From JBBQZU01 sp038207425 (GTDB lineage: Bacteria; Bacteroidota; Bacteroidia; Flavobacteriales_D; Cryomorphaceae): a DNA stretch of 64,000 nt. The stretch is taken from NCBI GenBank assembly GCA_038207425.1, contig JBBQZU010000002.1:1-64000 (forward strand), given 5' to 3'. Within the stretch, counting starts at the first letter, position 1. Each line of letters begins with the position of its first letter. Both the position numbers and the translations under genes were made by a program. This document shows, one piece after another, positions 16,414 through 26,083 of the stretch. The notes below the pieces were generated by a model that worked only from the letters and a program-made list of their open reading frames with translations, was not told where the DNA came from and searched no databases.

Positions 16414-17289
16414 ATGGCAAACTTAAAAGAAATACGCTCCCGAATAATTTCCGTGAACTCAACGCGGCAGATTACCTCTGCCATGAAGATGGTTTCGGCA
16501 GCTAAACTTCGTAAAGCTCAGGATGCAATAGTGCAGATGAGACCCTATGCCACTAAGCTTCAAGAAATTCTCCAAAATCTCAGCGCTTCACTTGACGTTT
16601 CTGAAAATGCATTTGGAAGGACCGGTGAAGTGAAAAATGTACTTATTGTTGCAATAAATTCTAACAGAGGTTTGTGTGGGGCTTTCAATAATAATGTTGT
16701 GAAGCAAGCCAGGATATTGATTGAAGAACATAAGGGTGCAAAGGTAAAAGTGCTTTGTATAGGTAAAAAAGCCTATGATTTCTTCAAAAAAACCAATTTT
16801 ATAGCCGGTGCTGGCTACCCTGCAGAACCTTATAAAATATACGATGAGCTTTCCTTTGAAAATTCATCTATCATGGCAAATGCTGTCATGGATAAATTTC
16901 TAGAAGGTAATCTTGACAAAGCTTATATTATCTATAATTCTTTCAAGAACGCCGCAGTTCAGTACACTCAGGTGGAGCAATTTCTGCCCATAATGCCTCC
17001 AGCGGTTACTAGAGAGTCAACTTCTGCAGTCGAGTATATTTTTGCGCCAAACAAAGAAGAAATCGTTGAAGATCTTATCCCTAGATCATTGAAAATTCAG
17101 TTTTACAAAGCAATTCTTGACTCAAGAGCATCCGAGCACGGTGCCCGGATGACGGCAATGCATAAAGCAACGGACAACGCTTCAGATTTGATAAAGGAAC
17201 TTAAACTCACATACAACAAAGCTCGTCAGGCGTCGATTACCAATGAAATACTAGAAATCGTTGCCGGTGCCGAAGCACTAAATGGCTAA
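16414..17289 (+). CDS. atpG: F0F1 ATP synthase subunit gamma
   Basis: A 291-aa central-shaft subunit. The N-terminal helix (LKEIRSRIISVNSTRQITSAMKMVSAAKLRKA) and the C-terminal helix (SEHGARMTAMHKATDNASDLI...NEILEIVAGAEAL) form the coiled-coil rotor, with a Rossmann-like middle domain carrying NRGLCGAFN. It is the last gene of the cluster; atpD (beta) and atpC (epsilon) do not follow. Confidence 0.97.
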   Translation: MANLKEIRSRIISVNSTRQITSAMKMVSAAKLRKAQDAIVQMRPYATKLQEILQNLSASLDVSENAFGRTGEVKNVLIVAINSNRGLCGAFNNNVVKQARILIEEHKGAKVKVLCIGKKAYDFFKKTNFIAGAGYPAEPYKIYDELSFENSSIMANAVMDKFLEGNLDKAYIIYNSFKNAAVQYTQVEQFLPIMPPAVTRESTSAVEYIFAPNKEEIVEDLIPRSLKIQFYKAILDSRASEHGARMTAMHKATDNASDLIKELKLTYNKARQASITNEILEIVAGAEALNG

Positions 17290-17316
17290 TTCTGCCCTAA
17301 GATGAATATTACCCTT

Positions 17317-17324
17317 TAATTTCG
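17317..17324 (+). promoter_or_regulatory. Weak candidate -7 element upstream of the sensor kinase
   Basis: TAATTTCG matches TAnnTTTG at seven of eight positions, about 117 bp before the kinase start in the 151-bp spacer after atpG. Support is only the motif and position. Confidence 0.25.
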
Positions 17325-17440
17325 TATAGCTTTTTTTTCTTCGCTGCGTCATCTCTGATAAAATGAGTATCATTCGGGCTGTTGAGCCCTCCTAGCCAGA
17401 AAAAGTAATTTATGGCCTGAAATCTGTGGCTTTATTACCC

Positions 17441-20400
17441 ATGTCTGGACAAATAAAGAAAGTTATAATTACGGCTTCAGTAGGGGTATTGCTCATTATC
17501 CTAGCCCCATATGCGGCAAAGCTTTCGGATAAGGCTGTTACACCTAAAAAAGGGGCTCATGCATTTGCAACAGTACTTGACCGTAAAACAGAAATCTCAA
17601 TAGCCTCAATCCAACAATTAAAAAAGGATATTGATTTGAAGGGAGTGAGAAACGTGCAGCTAGGGAGAGCTGCTTTTCTACATGACTTGTTTACTAAAGA
17701 GGGGATTTCAATTTTCGTTTTCAGAAATGATAGCCTTTCGCTATGGTCGCATAATTCCCTTTCACCACACGTCGCATTGCAAGTATCGAGAAGAGGCACT
17801 GAAATACATATGTTTGACAATGGATGGTATAGATTGGTTTATCTAACTGATGGGATAGATGAATTCATAGCAGCAATACTTATCAAAAATAAGTTCAAGC
17901 AAAGTAACAAGTATCTAATTAGTGAATTTAAAGGAGGGTTTGGAATACCTTCCTTAAATGATATTGGCATCAAAGCAATACCTGGCTGGGTGAAACTCAA
18001 AGCTGACCATCAATTCTTCTATCTGAAATTCTCTGAAGCAAGTAGTTTTGGTTATGTTGGCCCTCTAGTGTTTCTGTTAGTATCCCTGGCTGGTGGTCTG
18101 CTGATTGTAGTAGCTATTATTTTGCTTCTAAAAAGTTTCAAGCATTTCTCAGGCACAGGACTTTTTATTCTTTCAACCACTGTAATTTTCATTCTCAGAA
18201 TATGGAGCCTCCATGCAGGATGGCCAGCATACATTTCTCGGATTCAACTATTTGATCCTGCAATATATGCATCTTCTAAATGGTATCCGTCACTGGCTGA
18301 TTTTGCCATTAACAATCTGCTGCTTGCGGCAATTGCTCTGTTAGTCCGATTTCTTTTCTTGAACAAAAATGAAACCATCACATCCTGGCAGCGATATATT
18401 GCTCATGTGCTGCTGTTAGCATTGCTATTCGCCTTTGCAGCATGGATTAATGTACTTGCCAAAGGACTTGTGCTCAATTCAAACATTCCTTTTGAAATTG
18501 ATAATATCACAGGCCTGAACACCTTCAGTTTTGTAGCCATACCTGCGCTGGCCCTTTTATTTCTTGCTTTCGTACTTCTTGCTGACACAATAGCAATATT
18601 TACTAAAAGATGTAGAATAACGCTAAGCGAAAGCTTTCTCACGCTTGGGTTGGCTTTATGCCTGTACATACTCATAACTCACCTTGTTGGAATCCGGGAC
18701 CTCCTGTTTGTGCTATGGCCTGCTTTAATCCTAGCAGTTATTACGCTGGCTCGAAACTCTAAACGAGCAACCAATTTGAAGCTTATCCATATCACAGCAA
18801 TTATTTCAATATTTGCTGTGATCTCAGCACATAACTTTATCAAATATAACGCTACCCGCGAGCACAATCAGAAAAGAATTCTAGCAGAGAAACTCGCCAC
18901 CAATAATGACCCGGTGGCTGAGTTGCTTTTTACGGAGTTGAAACCACTTCTACTCCGTGATCAAAATGTGAAGAAACTATTTCTTGAAAACGATCTTCAC
19001 ACAAGGCAAATCTTAGAAGATTATGTCATACCACGTTATTTTTCAGGGTATTGGAGCAAATATGAAATCACGATGTACGTCTATCAGGCAGATGGCGGAG
19101 TATGGGGTAAATTACCAAATGTGATGCCCATGCCCTTGGGCGAAATAAAAAAGAACATCCTTGAAAACGGTGAACCATCTGGCCTTGATGATCAGCTCTA
19201 CTATATGATGCGTTCTACTGATCTGGTATCATATATTACGCTAATACCTTTGCACTACAGCTTGAGTGGAGAGCCTGATGGATATTTTGCTTTCGAATTC
19301 AACTCAAAACTTTACCCTCAGTACATAGGATTTCCGGCCTTATTGATTGACGAAACTTCAGGTTTAGCCTACGAGTCATCTCCCTATGCATCGGCTGTAT
19401 ATATAAATGGCAATCTGGCGCGCACCCGCGGCTCATTTGAATATCAAAAAACACCTGTACGGTTTCTGAAAAATCCTGAGAACAACTTCTTCGTTCAGCA
19501 AGACGGAATGGAGCATCTGGTATCGAGAGTAAATACCAATACTGTAGTAGTGATTTCCAAAGAGGTAAAAACCTTTGTAAATAAGGCATCCACCTTCAGC
19601 TACCTGTGTGCAGTATTCGCATTACTATTCATATTGGCACGATTTGTAACAAATATTTATATCCTTCGCACCGATATCAAATTGAACTTGAATCAGCGCA
19701 TACAGCTCCTTCTTGTCTTGCTCACACTTGCCAGTATGATACTTTTTGCACTTGCCACAAGGTATTATATTGAGCAGCAGTATACTGAAAAGAATAAACG
19801 ACTCTTGGGCGAAAAGATACAATCCGTATTGCTTGAAGTAAAAAACAAGTTGGAAGACGAATACGAATTAGATTACAGTCAGGCGGACTATATAAACCGA
19901 CTTCTTTCACACTTCTCGTCCATTTTTTTCACAGATATAAACCTCTATTCTCCACAAGGCGACCTATTGGCGTCGAGTCAGATGAGAATGTTCAATGAAG
20001 GGCTTATATCACGAAAGATAAATCCAGAAACCTATGCAAATCTTCATTATCTGGGTAAAATTGAATTCATACATGAAGAAGAAATCGGCGATTTGAAGTA
20101 CATCTCCGCATACGTGCCTTTCTACAATAAAAATGGCGACTTGCTTGCTTACTTGAATCTGCCCTATTTTGGAAGACAGGCCCTTCTTGATCAGGAAATT
20201 TCGAACTTTTTGGTGGCTGTAGTGAATGTTTTTGTTTTACTTCTTATACTATCCGTTTTTGTTGGATTATTTATGTCGCAATGGATTACGGCTCCTCTGC
20301 GAATCATTCGCGAGAGTCTTTCGCAAATGGATCCTGGAAAATCAAATAAACTCATTGATTATAGCAGCCCCGATGAAATAGGACTTTTGGTTGCAGAGTA

Positions 20401-21127
20401 TAATTCGAAAGTAGCAGAACTTGAAAACAATGCGGAGCAATTGGCGCAATCAGAGAGAGAGTCAGCTTGGAGAGAAATGGCGAAACAGGTGGCACACGAG
20501 ATCAAAAACCCGCTTACACCGATGAAATTAAGCGTGCAACACTTACAACGTTATATTGAGAAAGGTGAAGCAATAAGTAATGAGCAAATTCTAAAAACAG
20601 CACATAATCTGAACGAGCAAATAGATGCACTAAGCGCAATCGCAACCGCTTTTTCCAATTTTGCCAGAATGCCCCAAGCCCGATATGAAGTTATTGATCT
20701 TTTACCGGTACTAGAAACTGCTACATCATTATTTGAGCATGTAGACCGCGTAAAAATAACCCTTGAACTAAATGAACTTCACACAGCGAAGGTAAAAGCA
20801 GACAAGGAACAATTGCTCAGGGTATTTAATAATTTGATCAAAAATGCACTACAATCAATTCCCAATGCACGACAAGGACGCATAGAAATAAGGATAATTA
20901 AGCTTGAAGAGAGTTATCAGATTAGCATAAATGACAACGGGACAGGCATAGCTGATGAAGCCAGATCAAAAATATTTGTTCCTAATTTCACCACAAAAAG
21001 TCACGGAATGGGGCTAGGTTTGGCAATGACCAAAAACATTGTTGAGAACAGCGGAGGAAAAATCTGGTTCGAATCTTCTGTTGGATCAGGAAGCACTTTC
21101 TTCGTCAATCTGCCCTTCATCGAATAA
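17441..21127 (+). CDS. Large multi-pass NtrY-like sensor histidine kinase
   Basis: A 1228-aa inner-membrane kinase. One N-terminal helix is followed by an extracytoplasmic region (~35-200), a multi-helix membrane block (~205-465), a second sensory region (~470-720), a helix pair, a further extracytoplasmic domain (~790-930), a last helix, and a HAMP linker (TAPLRIIRESL). The catalytic core has the H-box AHEIKNPL (phospho-histidine about H1019), N-box NNLIKNAL, G1 DNGTGI, F-box FVPNFTTK and G2 GMGLGLA. The HAMP-HisKA-HATPase order resembles NtrY. No receiver domain or adjacent regulator exists. ATG 17441 is chosen over GTG 17426. The 3' end overlaps the convergent metalloprotease gene by 42 bp. 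Confidence 0.9.
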   Translation: MSGQIKKVIITASVGVLLIILAPYAAKLSDKAVTPKKGAHAFATVLDRKTEISIASIQQLKKDIDLKGVRNVQLGRAAFLHDLFTKEGISIFVFRNDSLSLWSHNSLSPHVALQVSRRGTEIHMFDNGWYRLVYLTDGIDEFIAAILIKNKFKQSNKYLISEFKGGFGIPSLNDIGIKAIPGWVKLKADHQFFYLKFSEASSFGYVGPLVFLLVSLAGGLLIVVAIILLLKSFKHFSGTGLFILSTTVIFILRIWSLHAGWPAYISRIQLFDPAIYASSKWYPSLADFAINNLLLAAIALLVRFLFLNKNETITSWQRYIAHVLLLALLFAFAAWINVLAKGLVLNSNIPFEIDNITGLNTFSFVAIPALALLFLAFVLLADTIAIFTKRCRITLSESFLTLGLALCLYILITHLVGIRDLLFVLWPALILAVITLARNSKRATNLKLIHITAIISIFAVISAHNFIKYNATREHNQKRILAEKLATNNDPVAELLFTELKPLLLRDQNVKKLFLENDLHTRQILEDYVIPRYFSGYWSKYEITMYVYQADGGVWGKLPNVMPMPLGEIKKNILENGEPSGLDDQLYYMMRSTDLVSYITLIPLHYSLSGEPDGYFAFEFNSKLYPQYIGFPALLIDETSGLAYESSPYASAVYINGNLARTRGSFEYQKTPVRFLKNPENNFFVQQDGMEHLVSRVNTNTVVVISKEVKTFVNKASTFSYLCAVFALLFILARFVTNIYILRTDIKLNLNQRIQLLLVLLTLASMILFALATRYYIEQQYTEKNKRLLGEKIQSVLLEVKNKLEDEYELDYSQADYINRLLSHFSSIFFTDINLYSPQGDLLASSQMRMFNEGLISRKINPETYANLHYLGKIEFIHEEEIGDLKYISAYVPFYNKNGDLLAYLNLPYFGRQALLDQEISNFLVAVVNVFVLLLILSVFVGLFMSQWITAPLRIIRESLSQMDPGKSNKLIDYSSPDEIGLLVAEYNSKVAELENNAEQLAQSERESAWREMAKQVAHEIKNPLTPMKLSVQHLQRYIEKGEAISNEQILKTAHNLNEQIDALSAIATAFSNFARMPQARYEVIDLLPVLETATSLFEHVDRVKITLELNELHTAKVKADKEQLLRVFNNLIKNALQSIPNARQGRIEIRIIKLEESYQISINDNGTGIADEARSKIFVPNFTTKSHGMGLGLAMTKNIVENSGGKIWFESSVGSGSTFFVNLPFIE

Positions 21128-23260
21128 TATCCTTCTTTTTTGCCAGGTTCGTTTCCGGAGATATCGGTAAGTATCCAGTGAAGAGCAAATAACTTTTGAA
21201 TTGCTCTTTATTTTAATTCTTCCTTTTCCTTCAACAGAAGCTCCTGAAGATACGCTGAGCACCGATGAACCTTGTAGAATTATAACAGACTCTTTCTCAA
21301 GCGTCAAATTCGATCCATCCTTCAATTCTAACATGCTACCGTTTATGAGTTCTATTAAACCGGAGTTTACCATTTGCGCGTCGCCATATATAATCATTGT
21401 AGTTGGGTCTGTAAATAGATTACCTGAGTCCGTGCTGTCGGGCTGGTCAAGCCTTGTAGCAGTGCGGCCCCTGTCGAGTATGAGGTGACCTGTAACATGT
21501 AAATCAGATCCCGCATGGTTATGGTTATTCAGCACAATTGTAGTTGCACACCATCTTCGCTTTTCACTTAGCACATTATCATCAAACCTGATCTTTATCT
21601 TTGCCTTACCATCGTTGTACTGATTCAATAATTCTATAGAAATTCCATTCAAGTAAATTGTATTATTATTTCTGGGATCTGGTTTTCTCGGAGTGCGTGA
21701 ATTCACAACCGATAGTATAGATGCTGTAGGTGGATTGGTTCCAATTCCTGCGGTCCTATTGGCCGATGTTCTGAAAGCGTGGCTTTCATGTCCTAAAAAA
21801 TTTAGGCGCTCATATTGATCGCCTACCTTGCGTATCATTGGTGGAATATGATCAGATGAAGTAAGTTTTTCGGCAAACGGATTCATAGGGGCGAAAATAA
21901 CTTCCTGCTCATGATTTCCCGAAAGGGGGTTCTGAAACTCGTTTAGCAGTTCATAGGTGCGATAAGCCTTGTCATTTACACATGGCTCCAATTGAATCTC
22001 ATCTCTACTCCACTGAAAATCGAATAATCCATTAGCAGGTATTGGTCTCCAGTAATCAGCCAACACTGCGCTAAATGCGTCCCTTCCTTCTTTCACATCA
22101 GCATCAATTTGTATGGCCATAAATAACCCGGGGTATGCATCAGAAGTGCAGGCTTTGCCGCCGTACTTAAATTTATCAAATGGAGAGCCATTGATATGTT
22201 GGGTAGCATGGTACTCAAGCCAGAGCCACTGACTGAACTGCCCTTGAGGGATGAATGGAAGCTTGATTCGCATCGCATCCCCTGCAATTTGAAAATCGCG
22301 AAGTATGTAATTTCCATTAGTTGGAAGGTCGTTTGCATCAATATCTCCATTTACCTCTTCGTCTTCTTCGTTTCTGGCGCTTATCAAATACGTATTGTGC
22401 TTTGCTTCCCAACCAAGTCTGTATCTGTCCCATCCATTACAAGTGAGCAAACTTGAATTTGCGGCACCCATCATGCTCCAGCCTCCCTGCACACAAAGAG
22501 TGTAACTAATAAAACGTGTAGAGTTTCCACCTCCACTATGAAAATTATTACCTCCTAAAAACAAGTGATTTAATTCATGTTTCAAAATCCCAAATGGAAA
22601 CGAATGCCCTCCGCTAAATATTGAATAGGTATCTGTCTTCTTCCCTCCTATCATGCCAAAACTCGACGGGGAGGCCTGTCCGTTATCTTTTGGGAATGCA
22701 TGATAATTACGCGTCAACACCATTATGTGATCAATACCATTGAACTCTTCTCCAGATGGCGGTATCAATGCACCGCGGCCTGGCGATCTATTCCAAAAAT
22801 CGAAGTCATCCATCCTTAGGCCAGAATTGGAATAAAATTTACCCCTTTCGTCAATCTCAGTAGCTACCTTTGAGAATAATGCTGATTGTCCACTCTTTAG
22901 GATCATGCTATAGGGAACTTTAAAAAGGTAAGGGATATAATCACCCAATACCACAAAATTTCCCAGAGATGACTCATGGTAATATCGGGTTAAGAAAGCT
23001 GTAGGTGTAGGTGTATAAAACGGGTGAAAAACGCTATCAGCGTAGTTTGGAATTTCTCCCTTAGGCCATTCATATTTACCTGCAGGTAGATCTTCAAGGT
23101 CTGGCAAGGTATCATAGTCAACCTCAACAAAAACCAATAAAATCCGGAGGGTGTCATTTACCGGCAAGGCCCAGCCATTGTAGCTATGTTGCTGTGCTGA
23201 AAGAGAAATCGCAAAGCTTGAAGCTAAAAGAAGAACGATAAGAGAATGGAAAAGGCGCAT
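21086..23260 (-). CDS. Secreted HExxH (M6-like) zinc metalloprotease
   Basis: A 724-aa protein with a clear signal peptide (1-22, ending LSAQ). The catalytic domain holds HELNH at 228-232 followed by a Gly-rich loop with FHSGGG and then GWSMMGA, an arrangement like the M6 (immune inhibitor A-like) metallopeptidases. Residues ~560-700 are strand-rich (repeated NGSMLELKDGSNLTLEKESV-type turns), of the kind that usually precedes a T9SS sorting domain. The protein instead ends in a basic tail, RYLRKRTWQKRR plus an acidic end, encoded by the complement of the kinase 3' end. It may have lost its sorting domain; alternatively it is secreted to the periplasm. Confidence 0.75.
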   Translation of the reverse strand: MRLFHSLIVLLLASSFAISLSAQQHSYNGWALPVNDTLRILLVFVEVDYDTLPDLEDLPAGKYEWPKGEIPNYADSVFHPFYTPTPTAFLTRYYHESSLGNFVVLGDYIPYLFKVPYSMILKSGQSALFSKVATEIDERGKFYSNSGLRMDDFDFWNRSPGRGALIPPSGEEFNGIDHIMVLTRNYHAFPKDNGQASPSSFGMIGGKKTDTYSIFSGGHSFPFGILKHELNHLFLGGNNFHSGGGNSTRFISYTLCVQGGWSMMGAANSSLLTCNGWDRYRLGWEAKHNTYLISARNEEDEEVNGDIDANDLPTNGNYILRDFQIAGDAMRIKLPFIPQGQFSQWLWLEYHATQHINGSPFDKFKYGGKACTSDAYPGLFMAIQIDADVKEGRDAFSAVLADYWRPIPANGLFDFQWSRDEIQLEPCVNDKAYRTYELLNEFQNPLSGNHEQEVIFAPMNPFAEKLTSSDHIPPMIRKVGDQYERLNFLGHESHAFRTSANRTAGIGTNPPTASILSVVNSRTPRKPDPRNNNTIYLNGISIELLNQYNDGKAKIKIRFDDNVLSEKRRWCATTIVLNNHNHAGSDLHVTGHLILDRGRTATRLDQPDSTDSGNLFTDPTTMIIYGDAQMVNSGLIELINGSMLELKDGSNLTLEKESVIILQGSSVLSVSSGASVEGKGRIKIKSNSKVICSSLDTYRYLRKRTWQKRRILFDEGQIDEESAS

Positions 23261-23333
23261 ATTTGAGTTTAAGCCAATTGATAATGTGGGGGCAAGTTAA
23301 CAATGAGAAAGCCAATTATTACGAGCAATCGGT

Positions 23334-23341
23334 TAAATTTG
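23334..23341 (+). promoter_or_regulatory. Candidate -7 element for enoyl-CoA hydratase
   Basis: TAAATTTG fits TAnnTTTG exactly and lies 16 bp before the ATG, implying a very short leader. No convincing -33 box was identified. Confidence 0.5.
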
Positions 23342-23357
23342 TCCAAAAGCCACCTAC

Positions 23358-24131
23358 ATGACGCTCGAAAATATTGCAACCAGACAGGAAGGGTTTGTAT
23401 TGATTGTAATCTTAAACAGACCTGCAAAGCTCAATGCGCTTAATCGCGCTATCATCGCAGAATTATCAGCACTGCTAGCTCAGGCTGAGACTGACTCATC
23501 AGTTCGGGTTATTATAATTACGGGTTCTGGTGAAAAAGCTTTTGGTGCCGGTGCCGACGTAAAAGAGTTTGCAGATTTCGCAAAAGAGCAAGGTAAAAAG
23601 TTAAGTGCAACCGGTCACCGTACACTCTTCAATAAGGTTGAATCGCTATCAAAGCCTGTAATTGCTGCAATAAATGGATTCGCTTTAGGCGGTGGGCTTG
23701 AGCTTGCCATGGCGTGTCATATCAGAATTGCCGCCGTAAATGCCAAACTCGGTCTGCCTGAAGTTACTCTCGGAGTAATTCCTGGATATGGAGGCACACA
23801 GCGCTTGCCATTGCTTGTTGGCAAAGGGCGGGCCATGGAACTTATACTTACAGGAAACATGATCGATGCCCATGAAGCATATCGCATTGGTCTCGTGAAC
23901 AGAGTGGTTACTCAAGAAGAGCTCATGACAGTCTGTTTAGAAATCGCTGGTCGAATTTCAAGAAATTCACCAAATGCTTTAAGGGCTGCCATTTTAGCAA
24001 TAAACGCCTATTCAAAGGCCGATGGCTTCGCACGTGAGATAGATGCATTCGCTTCCTGTTTCGGCACAGGAGATTTTATTGAAGGCACTACAGCATTTTT
24101 CGAGAAACGCAAACCACAATTTGCAGGCTGA
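23358..24131 (+). CDS. Enoyl-CoA hydratase/isomerase (crotonase) family
   Basis: A 257-aa crotonase-fold enzyme that likely hydrates enoyl-CoA in fatty-acid or amino-acid breakdown. The oxyanion-hole segments are present: GAGADVKEFA near residue 65 and NGFALGGGLELAMACHIRIA at ~105-124. The catalytic glutamate region is GLPEVTLGVIPGYGGTQRL (~131-150). It is 18 bp upstream of the flippase gene. Substrate chain length cannot be read from sequence. Confidence 0.9.
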   Translation: MTLENIATRQEGFVLIVILNRPAKLNALNRAIIAELSALLAQAETDSSVRVIIITGSGEKAFGAGADVKEFADFAKEQGKKLSATGHRTLFNKVESLSKPVIAAINGFALGGGLELAMACHIRIAAVNAKLGLPEVTLGVIPGYGGTQRLPLLVGKGRAMELILTGNMIDAHEAYRIGLVNRVVTQEELMTVCLEIAGRISRNSPNALRAAILAINAYSKADGFAREIDAFASCFGTGDFIEGTTAFFEKRKPQFAG

Positions 24132-24149
24132 TTTGAGCCTGAAACATTC

Positions 24150-25637
24150 ATGAGCGGCCTTCGCAAATTAGCCAGCCAAACAGCCATTTACGGCATAAGT
24201 AGCATTCTGGGGCGCGTACTCAATTATCTGCTATTCCCTCTATATACCCGCATCTTCACGCAAGGCGAATATGGCGTGGTTACAGAATTGTATGCTTACG
24301 TGGCTTTTCTGCTCGTAATATTGACTTTCGGGATGGAAACCGCATTCTTCCGCTTTTCATCATTGGAGAAGGAGAAAGAGAAAAGAGACTCCATCTTCAG
24401 TACGGCATTTTTTTCAATTGCTATAGCCTCTGCCATTTTCTTAATTATTGCAACCACTACATCGCAAACAATTGCTGATCTAATGGATTACGGAAACAAG
24501 CCAGAGTATATAGTGTGGTTTGCATGGATTATTGCATTTGATGTATTGGCCACAATTCCATTTGCCAGATTGAGGCAACTGAACAAACCCATTGCCTTTG
24601 TTTTTATAAACCTGGTACACATACTTTTAAATATTGGTCTTAACCTATTCTTTCTAGTGTATTGTCCGTGGGCACTAGACAATCCTGATGCAATTGCGCG
24701 CAATCTGATTGATTCCTGGTACGACCCTTCCATTGGCATTGGCTATATATTCATTGCAAATCTTGCAAGCAGTGCATTGAAATTCACTTTGTTGTTGCCC
24801 TGGTTGTCGGGAATTAAAAAGGGCTGGAATAGCTTGGTTTTCAAAAAGATTCTGCCTTATGCACTCCCCTTACTTCTGCTTGGGTTTGCTGGCATTATCA
24901 ATGAAACGTTCGACCGAGCATTTTTTAAGGTACTCTCGGGCTTACCTGAGGAAGAAGCCAGCGCTCAGCTTGGTATATACGGAGCATGCTACAAAGTGGC
25001 AATGTTGTTGAGTATTGGCATACAAGCTTATAGATTTGCTGCCGAACCCTATATTTTTAATTCGGTTGGCAGTTCGGCGCAGAGTGCAGTAATGCAGGCC
25101 ACCATTATGAAGTACTATATCATTGTAGCTGTATTCATCACCCTTGTATTGCTAAGTTTTATAGATATTGCTATACTGATGGTTGGGCCAGAGTTTCGTG
25201 AAGGCATTGGCGTCATACCTATACTGCTGGCAGCATACATATGTTTTGGCGCCATATTCAATTTGTCTTTTTGGTATAAACTCAATAATAAAACAATGTA
25301 CGGTGCCTTGATTGCCATGGTAGGTGCAGTGGTTACAGTGGCTGCCAATGTGGTACTGGTGCCCACACTAAGTTATCACGGTGCTGCCTGGGCTACTCTG
25401 GCTGCATTTGTTGCCATGTTGCTCCTCTCCTACATTCTCGGTCAAAAGCACCATCCCATTCCGTATAATGTCAAGGAAATAGTACTGTACTTAGCGCTGG
25501 GTCTATTACTTTGGCTGGTGGTCAAATTGACTGATCTTCATGGTTTTTCGAAATATCTTCTTGCCGGTATGGCTGCCGTTGTATATGCGATTATTGTTTA
25601 CTTCCGTGAAATAAACTTACGTTCAAAATCCCGCTAA
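24150..25637 (+). CDS. Polysaccharide flippase (MOP superfamily, Wzx-like)
   Basis: A 495-aa polytopic protein with about 12-14 membrane helices. It begins LRKLASQTAIYGISSILGRVLNYLLFPLYTR, the usual start of Wzx/RfbX-like lipid-linked oligosaccharide flippases. Only one base overlaps the dut start (TAATG), so the two are co-translated. A sugar nucleotidyltransferase two genes on fits a surface-glycan role, but there are no glycosyltransferases here. Confidence 0.88.
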   Translation: MSGLRKLASQTAIYGISSILGRVLNYLLFPLYTRIFTQGEYGVVTELYAYVAFLLVILTFGMETAFFRFSSLEKEKEKRDSIFSTAFFSIAIASAIFLIIATTTSQTIADLMDYGNKPEYIVWFAWIIAFDVLATIPFARLRQLNKPIAFVFINLVHILLNIGLNLFFLVYCPWALDNPDAIARNLIDSWYDPSIGIGYIFIANLASSALKFTLLLPWLSGIKKGWNSLVFKKILPYALPLLLLGFAGIINETFDRAFFKVLSGLPEEEASAQLGIYGACYKVAMLLSIGIQAYRFAAEPYIFNSVGSSAQSAVMQATIMKYYIIVAVFITLVLLSFIDIAILMVGPEFREGIGVIPILLAAYICFGAIFNLSFWYKLNNKTMYGALIAMVGAVVTVAANVVLVPTLSYHGAAWATLAAFVAMLLLSYILGQKHHPIPYNVKEIVLYLALGLLLWLVVKLTDLHGFSKYLLAGMAAVVYAIIVYFREINLRSKSR

Positions 25638-26083
25638 TGACTGAAGTTCAGATTATAAACAGATCTCGTCATCCATTGCCAACCTATAGCACCCCTTCCA
25701 GTGCCGGTGTCGACCTTACGGCAAATATTGAAGAACCTATTCATCTATACCCACTTAAGCGTGTGCTTATTCCCACCGGAATATTCATTGCTTTACCGCC
25801 AGGAACAGAAGCACAGATAAGATCACGCAGTGGCCTCGCATATAAGCAAGGCATTTCCGTACTCAATTCACCAGGCACTATCGATGCCGACTACAGAGGA
25901 GAGGTGAAGGTATTATTGGTAAATTTGTCGGACAAAAAAGTGGAAATTAACGATGGAGACCGCGTAGCACAGATGGTACTGGCCAAACACGAAACCTTTA
26001 ATTTCACAGAAGTAACTGCTTTAGATGATACCTTTCGGGGCGAAGGTGGTTTTGGCAGCACAGGAATTAATAGACTTACTTGA
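25637..26083 (+). CDS. dut: dUTP pyrophosphatase
   Basis: A 148-aa trimeric dUTPase with all five motifs: SAGVDLTA, RSRSGLA, GTIDADYRGE, DGDRVAQMVL and the C-terminal Gly-rich RGEGGFGSTG. It hydrolyses dUTP to dUMP and PPi, keeping uracil out of DNA and feeding dTMP synthesis. It overlaps both neighbours by one base, so it is embedded in an operon with glycan genes. Confidence 0.97.
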   Translation: MTEVQIINRSRHPLPTYSTPSSAGVDLTANIEEPIHLYPLKRVLIPTGIFIALPPGTEAQIRSRSGLAYKQGISVLNSPGTIDADYRGEVKVLLVNLSDKKVEINDGDRVAQMVLAKHETFNFTEVTALDDTFRGEGGFGSTGINRLT

